Source: Lycocorax pyrrhopterus obiensis
Taxonomy: Eukaryota; Chordata; Aves; Passeriformes; Paradisaeidae
Length of the DNA stretch: 64,000 bases
NCBI GenBank assembly: GCA_014706295.1
Contig: JACSVZ010000007.1
Location: 60,957,475 to 61,021,474, forward strand
Direction: 5' to 3'
Shown: positions 1 through 12,900 of the stretch, piece after piece
How the letters are laid out: the number at the start of each line of letters is the position of its first letter
How positions within the stretch are numbered: position 1 is the first letter of the stretch
Made by a program: the position numbers and the translations under genes
Notes under the pieces: generated by a model
Seen by the model: only the letters and a program-made list of their open reading frames with translations
Told to the model about the DNA's origin: nothing
Databases searched by the model: none

Positions 1-880
1 AATGTTTTAAATTCTTTATTGTAACTGGTTTCCTTTGGCTTCTCACCTCCTGGCAGTGCTTTTGCGATCATCTATCCCTGTCCCAGGACAAGATATGCTC
101 CCCCAACAGCATTTCCCACTCCAGTCCTGGAAGAACTCAGCCCAATTTGCTTACTATGCTGAAGGAACAAGGTGTTCCAGAGTGCAGAGCCAGAGCCCAG
201 CCACCCCACAGGCTATTCCTGTCTCCATTCATCAATTCTCCCATGACAGCTTTGCTTCTGGGGTGACAGACAGCACTGAGACCTCTCATGCTTCAAGATT
301 TCCCACTCCACTCCATCTCGTAAGAGCAGTCACCGAGGAAAAGCACAGGAAACCCACCTGTTTGTCCCATCACACTTGCACAGATCTCACTTTTAGGACT
401 TGCAGGCTCCTGGGTTATAGTGGATATGTCACCAAGTGCAAAAGGGCGGATGCTTTGTAAACCAGCTTGTAACCCTCTGCCATTTGAGTCTGGAGTTAAA
501 AGCCTCAGGCTGTGGTGTGGGTGGAGGGCTGTGGGATGGGCTTTTTGTTAGGCTGGGGTTTCTTTTAAATAAAGAATTATTTGTCAGCCCCAAATCACCA
601 CTTGTTCCCACTGGCATAAAATTATCATGAACAAGGGAGGCTTTCAAGAAGGACAATTACACAGAGCTGTTAGCTGCAGCTCCATCATTTCTGCAGACAT
701 GCAGGTAGAGCTCTTACAGCCCCAGTCGCTTGGGGAACCAGCCAGTGGAGCAAGACACCCCACCAGGCAGGCAGTTCAAACCAAGTTCCTTCAAATCATC
801 ACTTCCAGCACTGCAGAACTACAGACATTGAGGGGTTTTGCTAACATTTATACATGCAACTGCTAAGGGTCTCTGCTTAC
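1..880 (-). other. KTN1: Partial intron after KTN1 exon 40
   Basis: This is intron sequence leading off the window edge. I searched the minus strand for the remaining C-terminal kinectin exons and did not find them. No transposon or RNA gene was recognised. An AATAAA hexamer occurs on the minus strand at 15-20 but is not backed by coding exons upstream of it. Confidence 0.7.
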
Positions 881-964
881 CTTAGGCAAGTCACCAGCTA
901 CCTTTTCTCTCTCGTTTTGATCAACTTTGAGTTTTGACAGTGTTTCGTTTAGCTGCGTTTTCAG
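881..964 (-). CDS. KTN1: KTN1 coding exon 40: last exon in the window
   Basis: Residues 1260-1287, 28 codons like exons 38 and 39: LKTQLNETLSKLKVDQNER, then EKVAGDLPK. The acceptor is TTTTGCAG and the donor AAG|GTAAGC, phase 0. The family continues with a segment beginning AQQSLEL and about 70 more residues; no matching sequence occurs in 1-880, so the remaining exons are outside the window. Confidence 0.96.
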
Positions 965-3900
965 CTGCAAAACAGTAATGGAGAAAATCAGTTTCCCTCA
1001 CACACACAGATTTCATCTGTCTGTCCCAGGGATTAACCCAGTGCACATGGACTGCAAAGGGAGAAAGATTTACTAACAATTACTGCACACACTGGATTAG
1101 TCGACATGTATGATGAGGTTTACAGGGACAGTGAAGGAAGAGAGACTCCATCTGTAAAGATAAGGGTAAAGAGTGGAAACTACAGAAGACAAAACGTGGT
1201 TGGCATTGGCTTCCTTACGAGTGGTTTCAACTTTTCAACTCCATTCCAGGAGGAGCATCAGCAATACTGACAGTGCATCAGCCTCTCCAGCATCCTTATC
1301 ACAGGAGTCAGCCCAGACTCCAGCTTAATTCACAGCAAATATGCAAAAATGAAGATTGTCATCTTCCTAGTGCAGGCTAAACAGTCTCTCTACTGCTGAA
1401 TAAACTAAAAAGCTCTACTTGTCATCTTAATAAAGCACCACTTACTACAACTATGTTGACTTAACCAGTCTGTTAATGTCACATCAAGGCATGAATCACT
1501 GACAGGGGGATATTAAGTTGTCGATTGTGTTTAGATTCAATCCAAAAAAGTGAAACTATTTCAGTCAAGAGGGATGAATACTTCATACTGGCTGCAGTCA
1601 GTACTTAAACTGCAGCCTTCCAAAGGATACTCCGTTTTTTAAAGGATATTTTGATTGCTCTTCAACACAGCACACAGAACCAGCCACAGCACTTGAGGCT
1701 TGAGCCTCACACAGAAGTGCTAACAAGGAGCTCGAGTGCCAATTTTGTTGGATTTGTGCCTCTGAAGTGTGCTGTGCTAATGTTCACTATTCCTGCTGTC
1801 AATCTTCCTGGGAGCCAGAAGGAGATTAAAGGAGGGAACAATGGGCTACTCAGAGCCCTGAATTCTCACCGACTCCAAACCTACACATTGTATTTGTATC
1901 ACCCTTGGAAGGCTTCCCCCTTTGGAGCACCTGGACTGGTGAATGCTGGGCTCATACATTTTGGGGAAGCTCCTCTGCAGTTTCAGCTTCTCCTTGCTTA
2001 CCTTGTAAATAGTGGGCAACCCATTCTGAAATACCATAATTTCTATTTCTCAGCCTCCTGCAAAAGCCACTCTCACACACTCAGGACAGCATTCCTGAGC
2101 CAGCTGCATGGGGCTGGTCGTTTAACACATTCTCACACTCCCAGCAGCACAGCACCATCAGACTGCACTCAAGCTGCCCTAGCAGGGAGCTCAGCTTTTT
2201 AAGCTTTTGTTGTGCACAGACATAATAAATTGTTGCCTCTTATATTCAAAGAGGTTGGCGTTTACTGATTAACTCCAAGACTGGCATTCAACTCCCATTT
2301 CCCTTGCTTTCAGAATGAGAGGCTTTGCTTACTGAGGCAAGTGTACCATTAACTTAAGCAGATTGCTACTGTGGCGGTAGTTATTTTTCTAAATCAACTA
2401 TTTCAACCCAGTTACATCAGTGGCAGTAGCCTGGCTGTCCCATCATCCCAAAGACACAGTGACAGAGACAACCTTCCCCAATTCTGGCTCAAAAGCAGGA
2501 AAGCACTGGCCAAACACAAGCAGAGGAAGGCTCTGACTGCTCCTGCAGCCTTAAAAAAAACAGGTCACTGAAACAAGTGAGAAAGGAAAAGGCTCAAAAT
2601 GGAAAACCATGCATCCTTAGGTCTATCCTGTTAATCCAAGTCCTTCTTGAGAAAGCTGCTATAGGAGCATTATTGGCTGGAAGCATTTCTAGCCAAACAC
2701 GCTGTAACACATGCAAGCACCAAGCCAGCACAGCCATTCAGCCCCAGCAGGGTGTCAGCAGCTGAATGGCTGAATACTCTGAATTAATCTAACTTTGGGT
2801 CTGGCCAATTTCAGCACACACAGAGCAGGATGGAAAAGGCTCTGCGCAGTCAGAGCACGGATACCACTGCTGCATCCCCAAAACCTCTGGGAAAAAAAAA
2901 TCCCACCAGAGAATAATCCTCCAGTTAAACCAACGAGAGCACCACTTTTGTTGCTCCAAGGACATGACATTTGCTGCTGCATATGCCTACACTGCAAATC
3001 TTCTCAAGAAGTTTCAGGAATGAAAATCTTACAGACTTCGGGAAAAAGTCTTAAGAACCAGACATGCTATTGTTAGGAGCAGAGAAAAGAGACAAATTGT
3101 AAAAGTCAGACTACATAAATGATTTCAATGGACAAAAATATCAAGCTGAAGAGGTTAGCAGAACAGACAGGATTTGAAATAAGTCTCCGCTTCATACGTA
3201 TGCTGGGAGCCTTGTTTGTGCCCAACGGAGAACAAGCTTCTTACCAAATTTAACTCTTCATTCTGTCTTACTGCTTCAGAATATGAATCATCAAGTTTTT
3301 TCTGCAATTCAGTCAAGAGATCTTTGAGCTGAAATGAAGTTTAGAGTTTTAGGATTTGTCTCCTTAGGATGCCCATTCTCTTCTGCTCAGTTATTAGTGT
3401 GCTGCTCTACCCTAAGGTCACAAGCATACACACTCCTCAGCCACAGGGGCTAAGCACTAGGTTAGTTTGCCAGCCAACTGGTAACCAAAAGAAAAAAAAT
3501 AACAGCTTGGACAATTATGTTTACCTCTCTGACTTCTGAAACGTAAGTAGATCGTTCTATTTCTGCCTTTTCTAGTTCACTTTCCAAATGTTCTCTCTCT
3601 TTTTTAAGCTAGGAACAGAAAAACAGAGTTAAAACAGATGTTTTCAGTGCTTTCTTGCAGTATCATTTGCTTGATTTATAATTAGCTGTAAATTTCTATC
3701 AAATATTCCATGACATTTAGAGAGCATTTCAAATCCAGTGATTGCACAGTGCAGATTTCAACTTCAAAAATAAGATAAAAAGAGAAAGAATCAAGCCTGT
3801 GATTGTCAACAAGCAGTCAACTGCTCAGTCTCACAAGAAAGAGCCCCAGTGGGTGAGCACAGAAGTAAAAACCAGAACAACTTTCCAGCATCTCTGCCTT

Positions 3901-6900
3901 TTAAAAACACTGCCCAAAAGGCTCAGGGTAAACTGCAGCACAGGCTGTGCCACCGGCAGGAGAGAAGCCTGAGAGGTTCAGATTTACAGCACAAGCCTAA
4001 ATCACGTTTAAACAACATAAAGCTTCAAAGACAAAAGGAAAAAACCACCTGCACGTACAGTTTCAACTTCTTTGTTTTCTTCCTTTAACCTCTCCACCTC
4101 GTGCTGCAAAGAAGTGACCAAGGAACGCATCTGCAGTTTGGGGGGAAAAATAAAGATATTTAGTTGGGTTGCTCTAAGACAAACTCCACATAAATGCACA
4201 AGATTCTCGAAACAATCTAAGAATATTAAGGATGAAATCAAGAGTGGCTAAATAAAATAAGATGTTTACTCAAATAATTCAATGTACTGAGTCTACACCA
4301 TTCCTACCTATTCCCAGCCCAAGTTCTTTGACATATTTAGAGCCCACATGCCTGAGAGATTTGGAATATAAGCATGAATCCAGTTGTCCATTAGCCACAG
4401 TAAGGATAATATCCTTCCCAGACAGGCAATAGTCACCATCCACGTACCCAAACCCAGCATTTTTAGCCTTATTTGGGGCTGTGGAAGTGCAGCAGATGGC
4501 AGCACATCTATAGTTCAAGATCTGACAGCCTTTATAAGCCCCTCAAACAAGATGTTTATAAATCATCTGTTTGCTGCCAGGCTCACACAGTGGCACTCAA
4601 ATTTACTAAGAAGAGGCACTTTGGAAATTACTTTTCAAAAAAGCAGTTTGACCTACTTTAATTCGAGGTTAGAAAAGAAACATAAAAGCTGTTTTTCTTC
4701 CCACTTCTGCTATCAACAGAGCCTTCCTAAAAGGAAAGCTTTGCAGGCAGTTTCAAGTGTAATTAGTTGACCATAATGGATTGAGCAGTACTTTAAGAGC
4801 TTCCAAAAAACTGTTATGATTCTATAATACTTCAATTTTAGCACGAAGAGTACATATCTGCTCACAAATATACCTGGAAAAAACCCCCATGTGCTCAGTA
4901 AAAATACCATCCAAGTTACCAGGATCAGAAAAATATATATTCCTGGGCACATTAATGGGACACTTGTACATTCCTCAGTCTTTGGCTTCCCATCTCATCA
5001 GCATTAATGTTATTACTTATTATTTGGCTGCTTCCTGCAGCATCTGCAAAGGACTCCCCATCCCTGGAAGTGTCCAAAGCCACACTGGACAGGGCTTGGA
5101 GCAACCTGGGATGGTGGGAGGTGTCCCTGCCCATGGCAGGGGGTGGAACTGGATGATCTTTATGGTCCCTTCCAACTCAAACCATTGTGATTCTGTGACT
5201 GTGACACAGATTTATCATAATGGTCAAAGACCTTCCACCTGTGCTGTTTGTTTTTCTTGCTTCTGTAAAGACGGCAATAGAAACAGCTACACAAAACCAA
5301 AGATATCAACAAATCCTCCATTTTTCAGCTTCTTTAATAGAAATACGTTCCTTTAAAAATTAAAAGCCAGCCTTTACATGAAGCTAAAGTATCAGAGCAC
5401 CAAAATACCATTGATATGAGGAATCATTCCCATCATACTTGTTGTAGGCTTCACCTTTTTCACCCCCTGGTCATGCACACATCAAACCAGGCAGCCAGGG
5501 CTGTTCCACACCTGCTTTCACAGAGCTCAGACACCCTCTGTGACTTCAAGCAGAACCTGCCTGGCTGCTGGAAAAAAAAAAAAAACCAGCTTCAGAAATA
5601 CCTGTTTAAGTTCCTTCTGTGATTCTTCAACTTTTATCTTCCATTTGCTTTCTTCCTCTTCCACACTCCTCTGTAGCCTTTGTAAAATCCCCTCCTAAGA
5701 AGAGAGAGGGATTTGAAAGCTCAGAGCAGCAGAAAGCAGCTGGAACATCACAGAGGTGACCAGGCATCCCACTTACTGTCTCTGCCAGAACAGATTTGTA
5801 TTTCTCACACTCCAGCTGCAGCAGGATGTGCATTTCCTCAGCCTCCTTCAACTTCTGTTCCATAGCCTGGCAAAGGAGGAAAGGCATCACAAGAGTCATA
5901 TCTCAGTGGATGGATTTCAGTTCTATTCATCTTATTTCAACAAGCTGGTATCACTCCTGGGCAGGTCTGTCTTTCCAACCCATGAAAAGACAACAGCAAG
6001 TGCAGTGTTCACCTACAACTCTCAATACTCAATCACAAACTTTGAGTTACTGAAAAAAATCCCCATTACTTAAAAAAAGAGAACAGGGATTTTCAATTTT
6101 ATGAAGTCACAATTCCACAAGGTACTTATCAAAGATGCAAATAAATTTCTGTAATTATCTAAACAGCTGGTTGCCCAGAGAAGCTGTGGCTGATCCATCT
6201 CTGGAAGTGTTCAAGGCCAGGCAGAATGAGGCTTGGAACAAACAACCTGGTCTAGTGAGTGGCATCCCTGGCCAAGGCAGGGGGGTTGGAACTGGATGAT
6301 CTTTAACTCAAACCATTCTAGAATTGTATTAAACAATTTTTTTGTGACTTGTCTGAGAACCTGAACTTCCCAACCCACAGCACAATTTGTAAGATTTATA
6401 CTGGAGAAATACATTATGCCACACACCAGTTATCCATCTTTTGTGCCTACCTTGACATCTTCAGATCCTGCAGCCTCTCTCAAGTATTCTTTAGCCATCT
6501 TTTCAAACCCACATATCCATTCGCTGTGGCTCTGTTGGGAAATCATTCAGTTAAGGCTGAGAATAACCTCAGGAGAGCTCTCCCCAGGACATCTGCCTCC
6601 CCACTGCAGGCTGAGGGAGCAGTGTTGCAGTGCCCCAAGTCCCTGGAGCTCACACACAGCCCCAGGGTTGTTGTTCAGCCAGTGCCACACACAGCTGGCA
6701 GCAACCCAGGAGCACGAGGTGATGAGACACACACACACACAGTTCAGGGGGGCCTGGATGAGCTGAAATACAGCTGGGTGACACAGAACTCCCTGCAAGT
6801 GTCAGGGCTCTGCATAAGCATTTAAAGATTCAAGGGAATCTTTCCCAAAATCCCTGAGCAGTTCAAGCAGACACTGCATGGCTCTCAGAAGGTTATTTTA

Positions 6901-9900
6901 TAGCCTTACAGAAAGTCTTTTTAAAGACTGGTTCATCAGGACACTTACTTTAGCACATTTGGGAACAATTTTAAACATGAATATTCAAAACCTCTAGAGG
7001 TTATAAATGAAATGCACCCATTCTTCCAGACTCACTTGATGTTATTCACCCCATCTGAACCCCACGAACCCAGGGCATTTTCCCTGCAAACCACTGAAAG
7101 CCACCAAGAATATAAAATTGGAAATCGGTGCTTGGGGACAAAATAAACCCTCCTAAATTGTATTAACTGTCACTGAGGCACTGTGGCTCCTCTGGAAAGG
7201 CTGGGAACATATCGAGCCCCATCATGCCAGACAGTGAGCAAGCACAGCAGGCATTATCCACCCCGGAAAATTTACTGTCTCAGTGAAACACAAGGTAATA
7301 CAGACAGGTAAATCAGATGTTGGGGCATAAAACACATAAGATAATAACTTTTTTGTTGTTGTTTTAACACTTCTCGAAGCAACCAACTGCAGCTTTGCCT
7401 CTCTGTGCACGTACAGGCATCACCAGCAAGAGACACTCTCATCCCACTGCAGAAACCTTGGGAGAGAGGGCACTCTGAGGAAACACTCCAGGACTGCCCA
7501 GCACAGCAGGACCAGAGCTCCCTGGCTCCCAGAAGGAGATTAAGAAGAGCCACTTCTCTTACCATGTTGGAAGGAAGAGAGACTTTGGGGAAGAGCTTCT
7601 GGAGGAGCTGGCGCGTCTCCACCTCGGCAGCTTCCAAATGCTGCTGCTTCTCCTAAACCAAGAGGAGGGCACAGGTGAGACTGGGCACCACACTCACCGA
7701 CCTGGCAACAGCCTCTCCTATGCCTACAGCAATTTACTTAACCCAGAAAGTCTTTTCCTAAGTGAGAAAGGCGCTACAGTCTCTAAAATTGCCAGTAAAT
7801 TGCTTCAAAAATGGGCACTGAATTGCTTCAGAATTTGGCCTTTGCATTTGTTCTCGCTTAAGCTTTTATTTTCTGAAGTTCTCCTCCAATCCAGCCTGTT
7901 TGTACAGAAATTACACCATCAGTCACTTGTCCACAACACAAACTGCACTGTGCTGAGTAACTGCATCCACAGACCGCACCAGCCCTGCCACTCAAGTTAC
8001 GTGAGCTCAAAATCAAATAGTTCGGTCAATCAACTTTTTTTTTTTTAATCCATACTTTAAAAATAATTTTAGGTGTGAAAAAAATCACCATAAGTTAACA
8101 TCATCACATCAAAAACAGAGAATTAAAGTCAAAAGGAAACTTTGTGTTAATGCACATTTGAACCAGGCCAAGAAAGTAAGACTTTTAAACATTACTTTTA
8201 AATACTTAAGAGGAAGCCCCTTAATCCTCTTTTCCCAACCTTGGATGCAAAGGGAGATAATTATTAGAGCTGTGTGACAATCTCCAGCTTTTCTTTGTTA
8301 ATGCTTTTCAATTATAAATACCCAGAGCCACAGGCACCACAGACCTATCCCTCCCTGTATTGAACATTAAAAGCAGAGCAGCCACAGGACGTGTGCTTGC
8401 TGTGCTCGTGGCAGATTGGTTTTGTTTAACCATACAATGCTCAGGCTCCCGTTTAAACTTACAATGTAGAAAGCCTGAAACACTGCACAGAAGGGCAGCT
8501 TTCAGCCAAAACCCTTCACTGATATTGGGGATTGTTTTTTCCCTTTGACATCAGTGCTACTGCCTGGCTGCTCTGAGTTCCTGTGCTGCAAGGGATCGGT
8601 GGCGTGAGCAGGCTGAGATTCAGAGACAGAAAGGGACGGGAGACATTAGGTGGTGAGGCTGTGCTAAGTGTGTTAGTTGGCAGCAATTTAGGAGCCACCA
8701 TGAAGTGGCAAAAGGCTGATTGCTGAAGTCTTCCAGCTGCAAGAGAAAGCAGGCAAGCGTTAGCACACAGCAAGAGCAGGTACAGGCTCCTCCCAGCGCG
8801 GGGCCAGCACAGAGCGGAGACGGCTCCAGAACGCAGACACGCAACCCCAAACCAGAGCTCCTCTGCTTCTGGCTGCCTGACTGGTGCTCTTAAAGTTAGT
8901 TGGATGCCTTTTTTGGAGTTCTGCACAGTGGCAATTAACAGTGAATCAGGCCCACAGCAAACATAAGCTCCTTTCAGAGCAATTCACACCCCATGTCATT
9001 TTGAACATTGTTCCAATGGTCCCTGTCGAGCTTCACATGCCTTCAAGGAGGAAATTCACAGCTGTGGTCACACCATTTTCCTGAGATGCTTCCAGGTTTT
9101 TAAATAATTTAGTCCTGGTTCTTCCCAGGTCCAATAGATTTGGTCAAGCACAGCCAAAGCCCAGTAGAAGAAAGCAGGCTGCTCACCAGCACAGCTTTTA
9201 TTCTGGAGCTCCCCACAAATCAAAAACACTTCACGACAGCTCTAACAATTATGCAAACAGAAATCAAAAGTCAGCATGCCCACAAACTAACGATTAAAAA
9301 AAAAAAAACAACCTAAAGACAACAGGAAGAAGCAGAGGTGAAAGTATATGAATGATCACTCAGAGGAGATTATACTTAAACTGCAGTAAAAGTTAAATGC
9401 CTCCATTTCACTTAAAAAACCAGCTGCAGATCTGCTTCTAGCTTAACGCATCATTTCTAGCAGTCAACATTACAACCTTGGCAGTCTTGTTCACTTTGTC
9501 CTGCAGCAATTTTTCAGTTGATGCCAATGCTTCCATTGCTTCCCAGTTTTTCTCCCGAAGGTCCTAATCATTTTTAGAAAGAATGATTTCAGTTCAGCCA
9601 ATATTCAAACTGTTTTCGCTTTTACTTCAGAGAAATATTTCGCATTACATTCCGCCACTTGCATTTAAATGCCGGTTACTGCAAGGTGATTTTGCTGAGG
9701 AGTATGACATACACTAGCAAAAACAAGTGTGATGTTCAAAGAGTCAGAATGAAAAGTGAGGGGAAAAAACGCCAATTTCTGCCCAACCTGCCCCTGTGTC
9801 CAAAAGTGATACAAGCATTACTGCAGAGCGTTATCACTACAGCGACCCCACACTTTGACTGCACTTGTAAGAAGAAAGAGGGAAGTTTTCAAAAGTAGTG

Positions 9901-12900
9901 AGGAACACAGACACCAAACCACAGATTACACAACAGAGTGTTAGGCATGTCGCAGTGCAGAGCCCAGCATGGACCCAGGAGACACGGAGGTGTGCACATT
10001 TACGCCCCTGATCCTGCAACCTCAGCCCAAACCCGCTGCTGCGCCGGGGCTCATTTCAGGAACATAAAGCTCAGGGATCGCAGCTCTCTCCACTGCACCC
10101 AAAGAAAACTGGTTTGGTGCTCACCAGCCCACCTGGGAGGCTTTGGGATCTCAGCAGTGCTGAGCACAGCCCAGATCCACGTGGGAAGGCCACGGTGCTG
10201 TGCTCCTGTGTCTTTCTTGGCGAGGTCATCAAACGTGTACTCCACAAGACGTCAGCACAACTCGGCAAGAGGCTGAGAGCTCTTCTAAGAGCAGCCTCAT
10301 GGCTCTTCTCTAGGAAGGATGATGGGGGCTTGCAGCGAGGCAATTACAGCGATTGGGATTTAGATTTAATTTTTTCCAACCCTCAGAGCAAATCTCCTTT
10401 AGCAAAGGGCTATTTTGGAAAGGTTGCATTTTAAATTCATCAGAACCCTACACTAGTTTTACTTTACCACTTCTATTTGCCCGCAATCCTCAGGGCTGTT
10501 CACAGGATATAAACACAATACTGGCTAAAACTGACAAAAAGACCTACAGGCCTGGTCTGCCTTTAGCAGCAGCCAGACTTCTGCCTGCAGCACAAAGGGT
10601 ATTTAGACCTCGTGAATCCCCAGGAAACAGACCTTCTGTTCTGCCTTTCCAGCTCATCTGTCTTCTGAGACTACTCAGCCACTTTCTCTCTACTTTATTT
10701 CAGCTCTTAAGCAGCACTCCTTGCTCAGAACTTCAAGTTCTCAATGTATTTCCTGTGCATTTTCCTTAGACTGTCCAATTATTAAGAAATAAAGCTTATT
10801 GTCTGGTATTCATGGGATTTTACAAGGTATCGAGGAGAGATAGGTGAGATGAACACCCTGTATTTTAACTTTCTTCCATATAACTTAAAAGATAATTCTC
10901 TCCTGCCCTGCACAGGTAATGCATTACAAGGAAGTAACTCCACAGCTCTGTGATGGAAGATACAATCTTTAATTCCATCCACAAACAACCCAGACTGCAC
11001 CATCAGCAGCTGTTGTGAAGGAAGGCTCAGTCCTTCACTTTCCTTTGGAAGATCAGGATTAGTCACTCTCAGGAATGGGAAGAGCCAGATCCTCCTCCCA
11101 TGTCCACATACAAGGACCAGAACTCTGTCAGAGCACAGCACCTCCTCCCACCCTCCCTCCCATTGGCAAAGGACTCGCTTCTGAACAGGGTTAACCAGGT
11201 TTGAATCCAAATCCAAGAACTTGCTGTGGGATGTGTCCCCCAGCAAGTCTCCTTCCTCTCATCCAATCAACAAATTGTCCAGGAGCTGACACGACTCCGA
11301 GCAGTGAAGTCAGGTGTGCTGAGTCACTCCCAAGAGGAAAGGAGTGCCCAGGGACACAAAACAGCAGACAGCTGTCAGAAACACTCTCTGCAAAACGCCC
11401 CAGGCCTCAGGAAGTGCTGGGAACACAGGACTTTGGTTGTTTTAGGGGGTTTTCTGGGGTGGTGGGGGAAGAATTTCCTTACGTTGTTCTTTTTCCTCTG
11501 CTGCTCAAAAGCATTTCTCTGAGAGGCGAGCTCCCTTTGGAGACTGGCGATTTCCTTCTCTTTGCCTGCAACCCTGAATTAACAAAGGGGAACCACAAAC
11601 AAGTCAGGAGACATTGAAGAAATTTCCAGTGAAGCACTGACACCCTTTCCCACACACTCACTTGCCTTCCCTTCCAGCAACACGCTCTCTCTGAAAAGCT
11701 GTTTTCACTGCCTTGGCAGCATCGCTTGCTTCCCACCGCTCCCTGAACCACTTTGCCTGAGCAAACCCATTGTAAAGCTGTTGTTTGCCTACAACAGGCA
11801 TCTGCACACATTTATCAAGGCCATGGAAAGGCAACACATTAGCTGAGGGTAGAGTCAGCCAGCCCACGCCAGCACACCACCACAGAACAGGCACTGCCTG
11901 CTGGGTGAGAGCGTTCCCTTTCGAGCACCTAATCCACAATTTATAAGTCATTTAACTTGAAAGACAAATAATTCAGCCAGCCAAAAATGCATGACAGTGG
12001 CAATTCGCTTAGCACAATATAGAATTAACTTCCACACAGTTATTTAATGTGCTTCAGCCCCACATTACAACACACTTTTACCCCGGAGATTTTCCCTGGG
12101 AAGAGATTTCCACCAGACGATTTTATAATAGGAACAACTCTCTGCTAAGCTGAAGTTCCAAGAAAAAAGCCTGTCACTTTTGCTTGAAACACCAACATTT
12201 AACTCTTCAGCCATACAGCTGAGCTGGCATGCATTCAAAATTACATCAATCAAAGCTTGCTCCTGTGGTGGGCACAACATATTGCCAGCACTGTCTGCCT
12301 GCAGGAGATTACACCTGAGGATTAGCAGTGTGAGCACAATCTCCCATGTTCAACTTTTATTAGACAGTAATTTCTTTTTTTTTTTTAACTGGCCACTTCA
12401 CATACTCTGATATTGTACATCTGGCATTTATTTCTAAATTTCCTGAGCAATTAAGTGAACTGAATCAATTCTCTAATGCATTCAACTCCAGGCAGTACTC
12501 ACACTTGCAGAAGCTCCTCGCTTTGGACAGCCAGAGATGCCTACAAAGAGACCAGAGATGTGTTAGGAGCAGAGCAGCAGCAAAGACCAGGATCTGCCTT
12601 GTTAACCAGGCACTGCTGCAAGCCCAGAAAGCTGCACTCTGGGCCTTTGAGGGAATCCTGTCCAGCCTCCTCTGGCCAGGAACACAGCAGGCATAAGAAA
12701 GAACACAGGGCTGCAAATCCACATGATAAAAGGAAGCAGGAACAGACATGCAACAGCCAGAAAAGCTGCCTCAGTGCAATCCAAAACTGAAGCTGTCTTG
12801 GATTTCCACGGGCAGTACAACTCCTGGTTTTCCATGCCATCCATGCAAGCTATCACCACCCACTTTTGACTTCAGTCAGTAACACTGCAATTGGAAGCTG

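Noticed and set aside
1..35. AATAAA on the minus strand at 15-20, as a possible KTN1 polyadenylation signal
   Set aside because: About 70 C-terminal kinectin codons are still missing and none lie in 1-880, so the transcript cannot end here in the full-length form.
180..330. Minus-strand stretch reading like SVTPEAKLSWEN as a candidate for the C-terminal kinectin exon
   Set aside because: Only a loose similarity, stops lie close by, and the expected AQQSLEL-type start and proper splice borders are absent.
1651..2202. 183-codon plus-strand ORF
   Set aside because: Intronic, antisense to KTN1, low-complexity Ser/His/Leu-rich chance frame with no family resemblance.
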